A DNA stretch of 64,000 nucleotides from Nocardia terpenica (GCF_013186535.1 NZ_JABMCZ010000003.1:1798001-1862000); one strand, 5' to 3'. Shown: positions 27,182 through 37,520, counted from the first letter of the stretch. Numbers and translations are program-made. The notes: a model not told the origin generated them from the sequence alone.

Positions 27182-27580
27182 TCAGGGCGCTTCCCCCAGG
27201 GGTGTGGGCACCGCTTGTCGTGCTGCGGCCAGTACTGTACCGGCCTGTTGCTCGTAGATGATCGGGCTGGTGTGCCCGAGGGTCGAGTGCCTCCTTCTCG
27301 TGTTGTATCGAGTGATCCACCGGAACACCGCCAGGCGGGCGTGGCGGGCGGATTCGAAACGGTGGGTGCCTGTGTGCAGAATGGCCCCGGCCAGGCTGCC
27401 GCGGGTCGCGGCAGCGGCCCGGAGTGCGTCGGTGATGAGGTCGGTGCGCATGTGGTCGGCGATCGACCAGCCGGCCAGCCGGTGCGAGTACAGATCGATC
27501 ACCGACGCCAGATAGAGGAACCGGCCGTCACCCAACGGCAGGTAAGTAATGTCGCCGACGTATTTCTGGTTCGTTCGCCG
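27182..27580 (-). pseudogene. IS3-family OrfB transposase, C-terminal remnant with internal deletion
   Basis: The minus strand reads NQKYVGDITYLPLGDGRFLY, LASVIDLYSHRLAGWSIADH, then jumps from AGAILHTG to SARHARLAVFRWITRYNTRR and HSTLGHTSPIIYEQQAG. In intact IS3 integrases the missing middle carries the second catalytic Asp (HSDxGxQY), so this copy is dead. The DIT(Y)L Asp and the C-terminal YNTRRRHS block remain. It abuts the P450 remnant at 27178-27182 and marks the left edge of a transposon pile-up. Confidence 0.82.
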
Positions 27581-27809
27581 ACGCGGTCGCGGCGCTCGCG
27601 GGAGCGGGCGCGGCGATGGTGTCGCGGTGGCCGGGCATCGCCACGGTGTCGCCGTGGTGGCTGGCCGCGGCGGCCTCGGGTGGCCGGTTGCTGGTCCCCG
27701 CGTGGCCCTGACCGGGTTGCAACACGAGTCCGCTCTGCCGAAATCGGTTGGGGTGCGGCATTTTCGGCGGGTCTATGTGTTGACGATCCGAAGGAGGTGC
27801 CGACGACTG

Positions 27810-27945
27810 ATGTCGCAGGCCGACCATGAGAACAAGGCCCGCCTGGAGCGGGCCAGAGCGATCGGGCTGTTCCGCTACATGCTCATCCGCGAAGCCGCCG
27901 ATCCCTCGCTGACCCCACGCCAGCGCGGGGCCCCCGGTAACGGGA
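27810..27945 (+). pseudogene. N-terminal remnant of a Mu-type/integrase-core transposase
   Basis: Starts at ATG 27810 with AAGGAGG ten bases upstream and reads MSQADHENKARLERARAIGL, FRYMLIREAADPSLTPRQRG. This is the leader typical of large helix-turn-helix plus integrase-core transposases of actinobacteria. Homology ends near 27930 at a GC-rich junction with the 3' end of the IS1182 element on the other strand. About 40 residues survive, so it cannot function. Confidence 0.6.
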
Positions 27946-29445
27946 TCTGCGCGGGCCACTGATGCGTACGTTCTGTGAGATCGTGGATTCCGCGCCGGCT
28001 CGGACGGCATAGCGCTGCTTCCATTCATCGGTGGCCTGTTCGGCGCGAGCCTGTATCTGGATCTCGTGCAGGGGGTGCGGCAACAGTGCCAGGGATCGGG
28101 GACCGCTGACAGCGGTGGTGCACTGGGCGCGCTGCGGGCAGTCCCGGCAGGTCTTCGTGGGGAACTTGACCAGGATGTAGTCGCTGTCGTTGATCCGTGT
28201 GGGTGTCCATTGGCGGCTGGTGGTTCCTTGCGGACAAGTAGCGGTGTGCTGGTCGAAGTCCACATCGAAGGCGGACTTGTCGAATCCGGTGCCTCGCTTG
28301 GCTTGCGGGCTGTGGTCGGTAGGGATCGGGCCGAGCAGCTTGATGCCGTGAACCCGCTGGGCGCGCTCCATTCGGGCGGGAGTGATGTAGGCGGTGTTCA
28401 CGATATGCTCGGCCGGAGCCAGCTGTTGGGCGGCCAGATCATCGTGGATGGTCTCGGTCAGCACTCCGTCCTGGACAGGGGCGATCGTGGTGGCCACGTG
28501 CGTCACCACATGCGGCAGGTCCTCATCGCAGGTCTCGGTGAAGTGGGTCCGGTAGCCGCTCCAGGCGGTGTCGCGCTTGACGCAGTAGTGGGCGTCGGGA
28601 TCGTACGGAGAGTCGAACCGCAGCGAGGCCGGCGGCAACGCCGTGCCCTCACACCAGCGCAATTGCCCCTCGGGGTCCCAGTAGTACTGGTGCATCCATA
28701 CCCGACGTAGGATCTTCACCTTCGGCAGGTCCCGCAACCGCGGTGGCGCGGTAGCCGTCCCCACGGCGGTGAGCAGCTTCAGTCCGTTCCTGCCTATAGT
28801 CTCGGCCAGGTCGATGATGCCGCTGCGCCCGCCGGGAACTTTGCCGATCTCCACCTTCCGGCCGTACTGTTTGGCCCACCGGGGTTCGACCAGTGGTGCA
28901 AGCCAGTCCGGGTCGGCCTCGGCCAATTCCTGCAGGGCCGCCCGGACACTCTCGCCCGCCAGCTCCAGACGGCTCAGCCGCCGTACCGCGGCCAGTACAT
29001 GAGTGGCGTCGGTGGGTTGCTGGCCCCGGCCCTCGAGCAGTCCGGCCCCGATCAGACGCGCCAGCATCACCTGCAGGAGTCGATCGGCCCGGTCGTGTTC
29101 ACCGAGCCGGGCACGGAACTCGCTGAGTACCGAGTAATCGAACACGGCGTCCTCCAACTCCAGGCCCAGCGCGTACTTCCAGTCCAGCCGCAACCGGACC
29201 GCATCGGCAGCCTGGCGGTCGCTGAGGTTCTCGGCGAACTGCAGAATGCTCACCAGCATCAACTGTGCCGGCGAAAGCGAGGGTCGGCCATCGGTGGGAT
29301 ACCAGCTCAGGAACTCCTCATCACCGATCAACTCACTCAACCGATCCCGGATCAACATTGCCGGCGCACCCTTCGGGCAGCTACTCCACGCCGCTTCCGC
29401 CGTCCTGGCCGGAATCCCAGCAGGACCATGCGGACGTAGTGACAT
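27883..29445 (-). mobile_element. IS1182-family transposase, 3'-truncated
   Basis: 520-codon frame from ATG 29445, with GAGGAG just upstream. It reads MSLRPHGPAGIPARTAEAAW, LSPAQLMLVSILQFAENLSD, RQAADAVRLRLDWKYALGLE, DYSVLSEFRARLGEHDRADR, DTAWSGYRTHFTETCDED and later RDCPQRAQCTT and YAVRAGAESTISQNVR. These are the hallmarks of IS1182 DDE transposases. Normally about 30-40 residues follow RRSRYRG; here the frame runs instead into the antisense of the neighbouring transposase remnant (GPRAGVGSARDRRLRG). The DDE core may be intact but the right end is lost, so mobility is unlikely. Confidence 0.85.
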
Positions 29446-29674
29446 CACTCCTCACCTTCTGGCACAGATTCTCCCCCGACGCCAGCAAGCCAACCCCCGG
29501 AACAACGACCTCCTACAACATCACCAACAGCGTCACGATATTGAGGCTGGCGCCTGGCTGCTGTCCTTCAGGCGCAGCGTCGGGTCGTTGCGCAGGATGG
29601 GTCTGCTGGATCGAGGTGCCCGCAATGCGCTGGACGGGCTGTGTCCGGCGGCCACGCCCAAACAGATCTATGGA

Positions 29675-30403
29675 CTATTTATTGCCCCTCTCGGCAGCAG
29701 TTGGCTCTGCGGCCTCGATCTCTCGCATTACGCATACCGGCTCACGCGCTCCTTGATCGAGTCGAAATGGCGGATATTCATCACACATCAATGCCGCATA
29801 CGTTTGCACTCGCCAGATCCAACGATTAAGGCCGATTGTAAATTCGAATATCCCAATAGGATAACGGCCTATAAAAAGTAAGGAAATCTCGGCTGTGGCA
29901 ATCAAGATCGTCAGAAGCGATATGGCAGTCGCATTGACCCAATCGCCGTAGTCGGTTGCTGAGAGCATATGAGCGGCCTCGCTCCCAACAGCGGCTATTA
30001 TCAAGTAGTGAGGTATTGCCAATAGCCACGACTTTATCAACACCAAACCGCGATTGAGTCGCTCCGGATAGTCGACCTCCAAGTCGGCTGGATAGTCAGA
30101 GTCAGTTGAGAGGCTGAAAGGAGGATACTTATCGGTGCCCAGGACAAACGAATAGAACGAGACGCGCCATGCCCATCGCATCACCCCGACGTTGAACTCG
30201 AAGAGAGTTCGTGGATAGCGTGCGGTGCATAAGACTGCAAAGAATGCCACCATCGTGACGATCGAATACGCGATGGCCAGGAAGAATAGCACAACGAAAT
30301 GCGGAATGGCCAGCACCCATTTAATCAGCCACTTCCAGCGCGACAATGCGGGGTCCAGATCACCTCGGACCCGAATAGGGTAGCCAGCCAACTTTTGCTG
30401 CAT
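29675..30403 (-). CDS. DUF4389 integral membrane protein
   Basis: 242 residues with AAGGAG eight bases before ATG 30403. The DUF4389 architecture is a duplicated unit: YPIRVRGDLDPALSRWKWLI then LAIPHFVVLFFLAIAYSIVT, and later VDYPERLNRGLVLIKSWLLA then IPHYLIIAAVG. About four transmembrane helices are visible (WVLAIPHFVVLFFLAIAYSI, TMVAFFAVL, LLAIPHYLIIAAVG, ISLLTILIATAEISLLFIG), each followed by RYP and an EF(N/T)xG(V/L)xRW block. Family function is unknown. Base composition is AT-richer than the isoprenoid genes. A remnant of a second copy lies at 51549. Confidence 0.88.
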   Translation of the reverse strand: MQQKLAGYPIRVRGDLDPALSRWKWLIKWVLAIPHFVVLFFLAIAYSIVTMVAFFAVLCTARYPRTLFEFNVGVMRWAWRVSFYSFVLGTDKYPPFSLSTDSDYPADLEVDYPERLNRGLVLIKSWLLAIPHYLIIAAVGSEAAHMLSATDYGDWVNATAISLLTILIATAEISLLFIGRYPIGIFEFTIGLNRWIWRVQTYAALMCDEYPPFRLDQGAREPVCVMREIEAAEPTAAERGNK

Positions 30404-31541
30404 GTAAGGCTCCTTCTACTCAATTCGAATTCTGACCTGTTAGTCGAACTATCGAAGATCAAGATTCACGTAGTTCAAAAGATTCCGAACGTCCGGATTC
30501 GGATCGTCCGATCCTGGTTGATTGTCTGCGACCGGCGATAATATCGGGGGCATCTATGTCATTTCTCAGCTTCCTGGCATATCGCGGCGATTGCAACATC
30601 GCCTGACGTGTCGACGGAACCCTCATCTAGCTGACCGAGATTATGGATCAATAGAGGGCCGCAATGTCGATGGAAATAATGTAGAAGTCACGAGACCGCT
30701 TCTCGTCACTGGTAATCCCTACCGACCGTAAGAGGCAGATCTGATCAGATGCACATATATTGCTGGAAATCTGCACACTCGATCCGCGCTCACCCGGAGA
30801 GCTTGATAACAGAGCGACAGAGCAGATGGCAGAATCTAGGCGGCGATCGAAGCGCTGTCCCCTTGCCGATATTCTCCACCGATGCAGGGTGCGGTCGTAA
30901 GCGAGTAGTAGCTCCGCTAGTGAGCTTTAATGGGTGATTCCATGGGTGTGACTGCGGGAACCGGTTGTCACGTTAAAGCCTTTGAGGTGAGGCATCCGCA
31001 GGGCGGTGGTTTCACCGTTGAGCGGCTGCGTGTGAGCCTGCGTTTGGTGCAACGCTGACACCACGCCGACGTGGCGGTGATGCGACGGGGGCTGCCTCGA
31101 AATGCCTGGTGTCGCCGCCAATTCCGACCGACTCATACCTATCTCTATCAGATATTTAGTTCACATCTCAACCCTCCATGTTCGTAATGCTCACGTGATT
31201 CTCGAATCAACGCGGATCATACGCTGATAATCGTGTGAGACCTGATAGGTGCCGCAATAATTACATTTACCAACGGTTTGCGATGGGTTAATTTCTGATG
31301 CGGCGCCCGCCATTCAGCCAAGTGAACGATGCAACTATAGACAGAACAGTGGTTGCTGTCAACTGCAATCCGGGTTTGATACATTTCCGCGGTTCACGAT
31401 GCTCCGGATGTGACAAAGTCGCGGCTACCTTGCAGTAGTCATCGTCTCTAATGTGAGTACCACGATAAGTTTGCATACGTTGGTTTCCGGATCGCCGCAT
31501 TCATTCCGAACAATGTTTCATGCCGCCGTTTGTTGTGTACC
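30404..31541. other. Long intergenic stretch, no gene recognised (1.1 kb)
   Basis: AT-richer DNA with only short open frames on both strands, none with a family motif plus ribosome binding site. The left end contains the promoter of the DUF4389 gene. The right end abuts the 3' end of an ABC permease remnant. It is probably decayed DNA. Confidence 0.5.
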
Positions 31542-31966
31542 TCAGTGGTTGGCTACCTTGGGGTACTGCAGCTGCGCCAGCGGCATCGCGACCACCAGAC
31601 TCGCCAGCGAGCAGCCGATCGAGTATTCGACGCAGTGGTCGGCTGCCCAGCCGCGCGGCGGCACGAACGACGGTGGCGCCCCGTTGTCGAACAGTTTCCG
31701 ACCGGCGGCGGATACCGCGGTGATTGGATTCCATTCGGCCATCGTGCGCAGCGGCCCGGGCAGCGTCTCCGCGGAGATGAACGCCGAGGAGACGAAGGTG
31801 ACCGGGAACAGCCAGATCAGGCCCGCGCTCTGGGCCACCTCAACGCTCGGCGACATCAGCCCGGTCAGCGCCCCCACCCACGACATCGCGAACGCGAACA
31901 GCAGGATCACGCCGAATGCCAGTGCGGCGGAGGCGATTGCGCCGTTGATGCGCCAGCCCACCACAC
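31542..31966 (-). pseudogene. DrrB-type ABC-2 permease, C-terminal half only
   Basis: The minus strand reads VVGWRINGAIASAALAFGVI, LLFAFAMSWVGALTGLM, SAGLIWLFPVTFVSSAFI, GPLRTMAEWNPITAVSAAGR and ends LAQLQYPKVANH. This is the second half of a daunorubicin-resistance DrrB-type permease. The first half and any matching DrrA ATPase are absent; upstream residues in the same frame are unrelated. The family resembles the permease of the intact exporter at 45132-46903, suggesting an older copy of that cassette. Confidence 0.8.
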
Positions 31967-32289
31967 ACCGACGACGGCATCGTACGAGCGCTTGGCTCAG
32001 AGCCGTCCCGTGCCGACATGTGTTCAGCAGATCAGCGATGCTGACAATTCCACGATAGGCTTTGTTTTCAAGCGTGGATGTAGCCCATTGACCTTGGCGA
32101 AGTAAGCAGTCCCGCCCAGGCCAGCATCGATATCGGCCGATGCGAACGATGTTCTGTCCTGTCCGAGGATGACTGTTGTGATGCCTTGTCTTCGGAATAC
32201 GCGAACAGATGCCTCCACATAGAAGATCTGCGGGCATACGGCCGACCGTTTGTCCACGAACTGGTCGTGTAGAGGTGTCGGGTGGGATG

Positions 32290-32997
32290 TTATCTGGACT
32301 GGCTTGTCGTGGCGGAGCCCTCGGCGAGTAACGTGATTACCACGTTTGCCCCAGTGGCGCCCATGCTTTCGGGATTGATTAGGCTGATCAGGAAGTGGGT
32401 CAGTACCTCGACCGCGTCGGTGAGTTTCATGTCAGCGCTACCGAGGCTCCATTGGTGGACGAGTGCCATGAGAGCGCCGATGAAGCCAGTTGCTGCGGCT
32501 GTGTATCCGCCGGGCGGACAGTAATCAGCTCCGCGGGTGTGCGCTATCTGTTCTGCGATGTACCGGACCCAGAGTTCTCGTGATTGCACGCGGTGTTGTT
32601 CGGCTCGTTCGCTGACGCCGATGACTTCGACGAAGACTAGGCGTGCTCGGCGGGGGTCGTGGCCGACGGATTCCGCGAAGGCGGTCATCGCGGCGTGGGC
32701 GCGGGCCACGACATCGTCGGCCTGTTCGGCGACGGCCTGGCTGACGGCGTGCCGGGCTTGTTCTTGGATCATGTCGTAGACGGCGAGCAGCAGATCTTCA
32801 CGATTGTCGAAGTGCTCGTAGAATTGTGCGCGTGCGAGCCCAGCGGCGTGACAGAGCAGGGTGACCGAGCTGTTGGCGTATCCGCGGTCACCGAAGACCT
32901 CGATGCCGGCGGCCAGGAGTTTGCGGCGTCGTTCGGCTCGGCGGGCTTGGACGGCGGGGTGGCGGCTGGCCGATGTGTGCTGGCCGGGGACTCTCAC
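32290..32997 (-). CDS. TetR/AcrR-family transcriptional regulator
   Basis: About 235 residues. GTG 32997 is chosen because the longer frame (to 33063) would cross a strong hairpin at 33015-33045. The N-terminal helix-turn-helix reads RRAERRRKLLAAGIEVFGDR, GYANSSVTLLCHAAGLARAQ, FYEHFDNREDLLLAVYDMI, typical TetR. The C-terminal ligand domain is helical (ARLVFVEVIGVSERAEQHRV). It lies directly downstream of the CocE-type hydrolase gene on the same strand. A TTAGACA-N4-TGTCTAA dyad before that hydrolase is the expected shape of a TetR operator, so it probably represses the hydrolase. The ligand is unknown. Confidence 0.9.
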   Translation of the reverse strand: MRVPGQHTSASRHPAVQARRAERRRKLLAAGIEVFGDRGYANSSVTLLCHAAGLARAQFYEHFDNREDLLLAVYDMIQEQARHAVSQAVAEQADDVVARAHAAMTAFAESVGHDPRRARLVFVEVIGVSERAEQHRVQSRELWVRYIAEQIAHTRGADYCPPGGYTAAATGFIGALMALVHQWSLGSADMKLTDAVEVLTHFLISLINPESMGATGANVVITLLAEGSATTSQSR

Positions 32998-33014
32998 CTG
33001 GATCAGCGTATAGA

Positions 33015-33045
33015 ACTGCCCGCACGCGTCATGCGTGCGGGCAGT
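33015..33045 (-). terminator. Hairpin after the CocE/NonD hydrolase gene
   Basis: Perfect 13-bp inverted repeat, ACTGCCCGCACGC and GCGTGCGGGCAGT, with a five-base loop (GTCAT), located 26 bp after the hydrolase stop codon (33071) and before the TetR start. On the minus strand it is followed by TTCTATA. An intrinsic terminator or attenuator is the simplest reading. Confidence 0.65.
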
Positions 33046-33070
33046 GTTCTTTCCGAGGAGCACTCGCGGC

Positions 33071-35152
33071 CTATTCCGGGATGTCGTTGTTCACGGCGAT
33101 GTTGACCCAGCTGGGTGTGGCCGGGTCCAGCCGCAGGGTCTGCGGCCGCAGACCGCTGGCAGCCAGTGTCGGCAGTGTCGGGACGCCTTTGAGTCCGTTG
33201 CTGGCGTAGACGTCGACGCGCAGCCTGTGACCGGGTTGCAGGACCGCCTCGATAGGGGTGAGCGCGATGTCGAGGGTGAGCGGCTGTCCAGGAATCACCG
33301 GTTCCCGCTGGTTGATGTCGACGAATGGGACGGGGATGGTGTAGTCCCCGTTGGGTGAGCGGCTGCTCTGCGCGTCGTCGATCTTGCGCAGTGAGGAGAC
33401 CAGCTGGCCGCTGCTGATTTCGCGTGATTGCCCGTCGGGTGCGACGTCGTTGACTGTGGCCACCCAGTACCCGTCCGGGGCATCGTGCACGACGTTGAGG
33501 TGCACCGCGATAGGTCCGGAGATCTGCGTGGCCGCGGTGACCGCGCCGCTGGTGAAAGCCAGACCGCTGTGCTCCCAGATCCGTGAGTCCTCGGTGCATG
33601 CCACGATCACTGACGTCGCTCCGCCGGTGATGCGCGCCATGTCGCGTGAGCACAGGCTGAGCAAGCTCGGTGCCACCGAAAAGTCGTGCACCCCGGCCGG
33701 ATTCGGTCGTGGCGACAAACTACCGTCAGCGACCGCGTGACCGGCTGTGCCGGAGGGCGCGTCGGTGAGATACATCCTGCGGTAGTCGGACTCCGCTTGC
33801 GGAGATTGGGTGATGGTTTCCCAGCCGCCACCTTGCCGTTTCACCGTGAGCGGACTGTATTTGTCGATGCCGTTGTCGGTCCCGCGGAGCCACTTGTCGA
33901 ACCACGCCCGCTGCAGCACATCCACCCGGGGCGGCATCCCCGGGTGTCCGAATCCAGCGACTCCGGAAAACAAGTGATACCCGTCGCCCATGATGAGCTT
34001 CTTCTGCTCCAGGGGCAACGGCACCTTCTCGAAGCTTTCCATCGGTGTGGTACCGAAGATGTCGAACGACGCATCCAGGACGAACGTCGGCATCGTCACC
34101 TTGCTCAGGTCGGTCTTCAACCCTTGGCGGATTGGGGAATTGGGGTCGAGGAAAGCCTTTGTGCCCGGCGGCAAATGGTCCCATGCTGTCGACCCGTAAG
34201 CGCCGGCGAGAACATCCAACATTGTGAACGGGTCGGCTAGGCGGTCCTTCAACCATTGCAACTGTTGCGCCGGATCGAATCGGCCCGACAGTACCGATTC
34301 CAGGTCTGGCGCGTTCTTCACCAGATCGACACCAAGCAACCAGAACGATAGGAAACCCAAACCGGTGGCACCGCCCGCCCCGGCGATGTCACGGAAGACA
34401 TCCGTGCTCGGCACACCAGCGAAAATCGCGCGCAGCGCCTCGGGTGTGTGTGCGGTCGCTTCCAGCGCGGAGATACCGGTGAACGACGTGCCCGTGAGAC
34501 CGACCTTGCCGTCGCTCCACGGCTGCCGCGCGGCCCAGTCGATCACCTCTTTGGCGTCGAGCTTCTCGCGATCGCCGAAGACCTGCCATTTGCCTTCCGA
34601 AGCGCCGGTGCCGCGCATGTCGACTTGCACGAGCGTGTACCCCGCGTGCACCAGGGCCCAGTCCTGTGCTAAGAGCCGCAGCACTCCGGAGTCCAGCTGC
34701 CGGGTCAGATCGGTGATGCCGTCCAGCCCGCTGCCCGGAAAGTTCAATGAGGAGATCCACGGCAGCAAAACCTGCTCGACACCAGGGATTTTCAGGAGAA
34801 TCTGGCCGAGATTCGCTACAAGTTTGCCGTAACCTTGCATCTGCAGGATCACTGGGAAGCGACCCTCAGCAGGCCGGTTCCCGGTCGCTGGATGATACAC
34901 ATCCGCTTTCAGAACCGTGCCGTCGCTCATGGTGATAGGCACCGACAGGTCGGTAGTCATATCCGGAAACGGCTGTGGACCATCTACCGAAGCGGTCCAC
35001 GCTGCAGCATACGACCCGCCATCCGGCCCGGTAAAACCATCAGCCGCGCGCGCGAGTGTCGCATTCGACAGAAACGGGACACATATCAGCGCCACCGCTG
35101 TGAATACCACGACCTTCAGCATGAATCGTGGCATCGAGATCTTGGGCCTCAT
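33071..35152 (-). CDS. Secreted CocE/NonD-family hydrolase (X-Pro dipeptidyl-peptidase-like)
   Basis: 693 residues from ATG 35152, with GAGGAG seven bases upstream. A signal peptide is clear: MRPKISMPRFMLKVVVFTAV then ALICVPFLSNATLARAADG. The alpha/beta-hydrolase domain has the nucleophile in LTGTSFTGISALEAT, an acid in FVLDASFDIFG and the His in MGDGYHLFSG. The C-terminal third (about 480-693) is the jelly-roll domain of the S15/CocE group (ISGPIAVHLNVVHDAPDGYW, HRLRVDVYASNGLKGVP). Members cleave esters, amides or Pro-peptides; mycobacterial relatives are exported. The substrate is unknown. It opens a neighbourhood of exported lipases and is probably controlled by the adjacent TetR. Confidence 0.92.
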   Translation of the reverse strand: MRPKISMPRFMLKVVVFTAVALICVPFLSNATLARAADGFTGPDGGSYAAAWTASVDGPQPFPDMTTDLSVPITMSDGTVLKADVYHPATGNRPAEGRFPVILQMQGYGKLVANLGQILLKIPGVEQVLLPWISSLNFPGSGLDGITDLTRQLDSGVLRLLAQDWALVHAGYTLVQVDMRGTGASEGKWQVFGDREKLDAKEVIDWAARQPWSDGKVGLTGTSFTGISALEATAHTPEALRAIFAGVPSTDVFRDIAGAGGATGLGFLSFWLLGVDLVKNAPDLESVLSGRFDPAQQLQWLKDRLADPFTMLDVLAGAYGSTAWDHLPPGTKAFLDPNSPIRQGLKTDLSKVTMPTFVLDASFDIFGTTPMESFEKVPLPLEQKKLIMGDGYHLFSGVAGFGHPGMPPRVDVLQRAWFDKWLRGTDNGIDKYSPLTVKRQGGGWETITQSPQAESDYRRMYLTDAPSGTAGHAVADGSLSPRPNPAGVHDFSVAPSLLSLCSRDMARITGGATSVIVACTEDSRIWEHSGLAFTSGAVTAATQISGPIAVHLNVVHDAPDGYWVATVNDVAPDGQSREISSGQLVSSLRKIDDAQSSRSPNGDYTIPVPFVDINQREPVIPGQPLTLDIALTPIEAVLQPGHRLRVDVYASNGLKGVPTLPTLAASGLRPQTLRLDPATPSWVNIAVNNDIPE

Positions 35153-35256
35153 TGCACTCCTCGAATGTGAGTCAGCTAACACGCAACACGGGAATTGGCA
35201 TTTCCGAGATGTTGCCAACTGATGCGACAACACCACAAGATAATCGTCAACATACT

Positions 35257-35274
35257 TTAGACAGATGTGTCTAA
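35257..35274. promoter_or_regulatory. Dyad TTAGACA-N4-TGTCTAA, candidate TetR operator
   Basis: An 18-bp near-palindrome (16 of 18 positions symmetric), 105 bp upstream of the hydrolase start at 35152. Size and symmetry fit a TetR-family binding site, and a tetR gene lies at the far end of the same transcription unit. Confidence 0.55.
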
Positions 35275-35475
35275 GGTGTCAACGGTGAACCGCTATGGTC
35301 AGTCCGGGGCTTATCGGTACGACAGCCAGGCCGTTTGCTGGGCTGGTTTGATCAACACAATTCGGCTGAATCACCGCAGGCCACCCACCCCAATCCGACA
35401 ACGCCGCCGTCCTGGGTTCCGAGCGAAACACGAGAGGGTGATGGACCGCCGCACACGCCCCGGCCGCAGGGATCC

Positions 35476-35632
35476 GACTTCACGCTGGTGACCGGCGCGG
35501 CAAGCGGATTCGGCGAGGCCCACAGTCGGGCCTTCTCCGCTGGGTCCGCGACGGCGCTTGGACGGTGCTGGGACAACGGAACTAGCGGGCGCCGATCGCG
35601 CCGCCGAAGCATTGCGCCAGCCCGATAACGCG
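35476..35632 (+). pseudogene. Short-chain dehydrogenase remnant
   Basis: One frame reads FTLVTGAASGFGEAHSRAFS, the SDR nucleotide-binding start (TGxxxGxG). About 40 bases later another frame continues TELAGADRAAEALRQPDNAS, matching the end of beta2/alpha2 in SDRs. The catalytic Ser-Tyr-Lys part is absent. Roughly 50 codons remain with at least one frameshift. It is short but recognisable. Confidence 0.5.
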
Positions 35633-35724
35633 AGCAGGACGGACAGGAGCAGGGCTGCGATTTGCGTGATAGCAACGCTAGCCGCTGGCTACTTGCCTTG
35701 GGGTTCTCGATGGGCGGTGGTCGG

Positions 35725-37134
35725 CTATTTCTGACCGGGGAGAGGGCCGAGTGGTAGTCCGACTATGCCTGCGACCGCCGCGATGTACTGCTCGAATTGC
35801 GTCAGGATGTTCTTGGCGTCTTGGAATGTGGTGAGCTGGTCGGTGGTGGTGCAGCCGACCGGCGTCGGTGCGCCCTCGGTGAAACGGTTGTCCAGCCAGT
35901 TCAATGCCGATGGCTGCCCCCATACTGCCAGCAGCATATGTTCGCTGAGATGGTCGCGCACGTATTGGACGGGCGCGCCGCCGGCGCAATAGTTATGTAC
36001 CATCGTGTCGGTGCTTTCCATCGGAACGGCGGTATCCAGCGCCGCTTGGTAGACGTAGAGGGGTGCGGTCACTCTAGGGTTGTTGCGGCCGAGGGTCGCA
36101 TCGTCGAAGGTCTCCTTGACGTCTGGTAACTCCATGAATTCCTTCACCGGAATCGTGAGGTATTGCTGATAGTTGTCGAAGAGTTCCGCCACGACGTTCA
36201 GGACGAGGCATCGTGATCGAATCCGCTCCATCACCCGCAGTCCTTGTGGAGTCAGATGCGAGTCGAGGGCGTCTCTGAATTTCGGATATGCAGCCGCCAA
36301 GGAAGAGATGCCAATGCCGACAAGACCGGATTCCCCGGTCCCCACCAGTGGAAGCAGGGCACGCATATCTGGCACCGGTGCGCCCAGAGCCATTCCCTTG
36401 ATGTTCAGTTCGGGTGCGTAGGTCGGCTGCACCTCGGCCGCCCATCCGGTGGCCATTCCACCTCCCGAGTACCCCCACAGCCCAACGGGGGTGTCTTTTC
36501 CGTTTAGGCCGAGTGGGGTGAACTGCTCGGAGGCCCGTATGCCGTCGAGAATCACGTAGCCCGGTTCCCGCGCTACCGTCATATGCCCTTGAGGGCCTTC
36601 GTGATCCGGGATGGACACTGCCCAGCCCTTGGCTAATTCGTAGGCGATTCCGAGCAGTTCGACTTGTCCCTGGAATCCGGTCGCGGCCGTAATCGCGGAG
36701 GCGCCTTGCTGGTACAGATGCGAGGGCCCGCATGCCGGATTGGCGCTGTCGTAGAACAGATTATGCGAAACCAGCGGACGGTTCATGCGTTGTGGACCCG
36801 CAGGTAGCACCACAGTAGTGACCGCCGCCTGCGGTTTGCCGAAGAGATCGGTCGTTCGGTATAGTAACTGCCAAGATTGGACGTTGATCTTGAACAGGGT
36901 CAGCGCGGCGAAGCTGATCGGCCTCGTCCGCAGGATCGTGCCTGGCGGCTGTGACTCGTATCCGGCGGGTGGCTGGTAGAACGGATCGACTTGAGGTTCC
37001 AACGGGGCTGCAGCAGCCTGCGGCGGGAACCCGGTGACCGGAGTAACCGCAGATAACACTGCGGCAACAACCAATGCAATCACCCATCTGGCCAGTATTC
37101 TCTTATGTGTTTGGGAGTTGTGGAATGTAGACAT
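35725..37134 (-). CDS. Secreted LIP-family lipase (1)
   Basis: 469 residues, ATG 37134 with AAGGAAGG seven bases upstream. The N-terminus has a basic region and hydrophobic core (WVIALVVAAVLSAVTPVTG) ending AAAAP, an export signal. The mature part matches secreted LIP lipases: DPFYQPPAGYESQPPGTILR, SWQLLYRTTDLFGKPQAAVT, WAVSIPDHEGPQGHMTVARE, the nucleophile in VGLWGYSGGGMATGWAAE, YAPELNIKGMALGAP, an acid region in YQAALDTAVPM, and a late His (VRDHLSEHMLLAV). It likely hydrolyses acylglycerols or wall lipids outside the cell. A second LIP gene lies at 38538; the two are clear paralogues separated by a cutinase. Confidence 0.92.
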   Translation of the reverse strand: MSTFHNSQTHKRILARWVIALVVAAVLSAVTPVTGFPPQAAAAPLEPQVDPFYQPPAGYESQPPGTILRTRPISFAALTLFKINVQSWQLLYRTTDLFGKPQAAVTTVVLPAGPQRMNRPLVSHNLFYDSANPACGPSHLYQQGASAITAATGFQGQVELLGIAYELAKGWAVSIPDHEGPQGHMTVAREPGYVILDGIRASEQFTPLGLNGKDTPVGLWGYSGGGMATGWAAEVQPTYAPELNIKGMALGAPVPDMRALLPLVGTGESGLVGIGISSLAAAYPKFRDALDSHLTPQGLRVMERIRSRCLVLNVVAELFDNYQQYLTIPVKEFMELPDVKETFDDATLGRNNPRVTAPLYVYQAALDTAVPMESTDTMVHNYCAGGAPVQYVRDHLSEHMLLAVWGQPSALNWLDNRFTEGAPTPVGCTTTDQLTTFQDAKNILTQFEQYIAAVAGIVGLPLGPLPGQK

Positions 37135-37520
37135 CAGACTACCTTCCTTTGCGTGTGCGCTGTCGAAAAATCCTATGAAACGACGCAATCCAAATTGTAC
37201 AAGGAGATGAGAGTTCGGCTGTGCGTCCAGCCGAGCTACGCTCGGGTCGCGTGAATCGGAACGAATATTCTATTGATTCGATCTATCCAGGGTGCGAACC
37301 GGCTCTGAGCTGCCTCTCGGGTCACGAGATTTCGATCGTTGTCGCCGGTCTGTCGGGTGAATCGACCATAATGAGATATTGATATTTGTATCCGAATGTT
37401 CGCGTGAGTACACATTCCTTAGGTGCTCGGATCGGGCGATAGAGGCGATACCTGGGTAGGTGATTTATCGAGGCGGCCGCCGAATCATCGCCGATCGTCG
37501 AGTAGGATGCGGAGCAATTC
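37135..37520. other. Promoter region of the LIP lipase (386 bp, no gene)
   Basis: No coding frame with support. It contains the upstream region of the LIP gene at 37134 and the short gap after the cutinase stop at 37521. Confidence 0.5.

Noticed and set aside
27585..27720. Plus-strand frame FADAVAALAGAGAAMVSRWP as the tail of a membrane protein
   Set aside because: About 45 codons with Ala/Gly bias inside GC-rich transposon debris; no family could be assigned.
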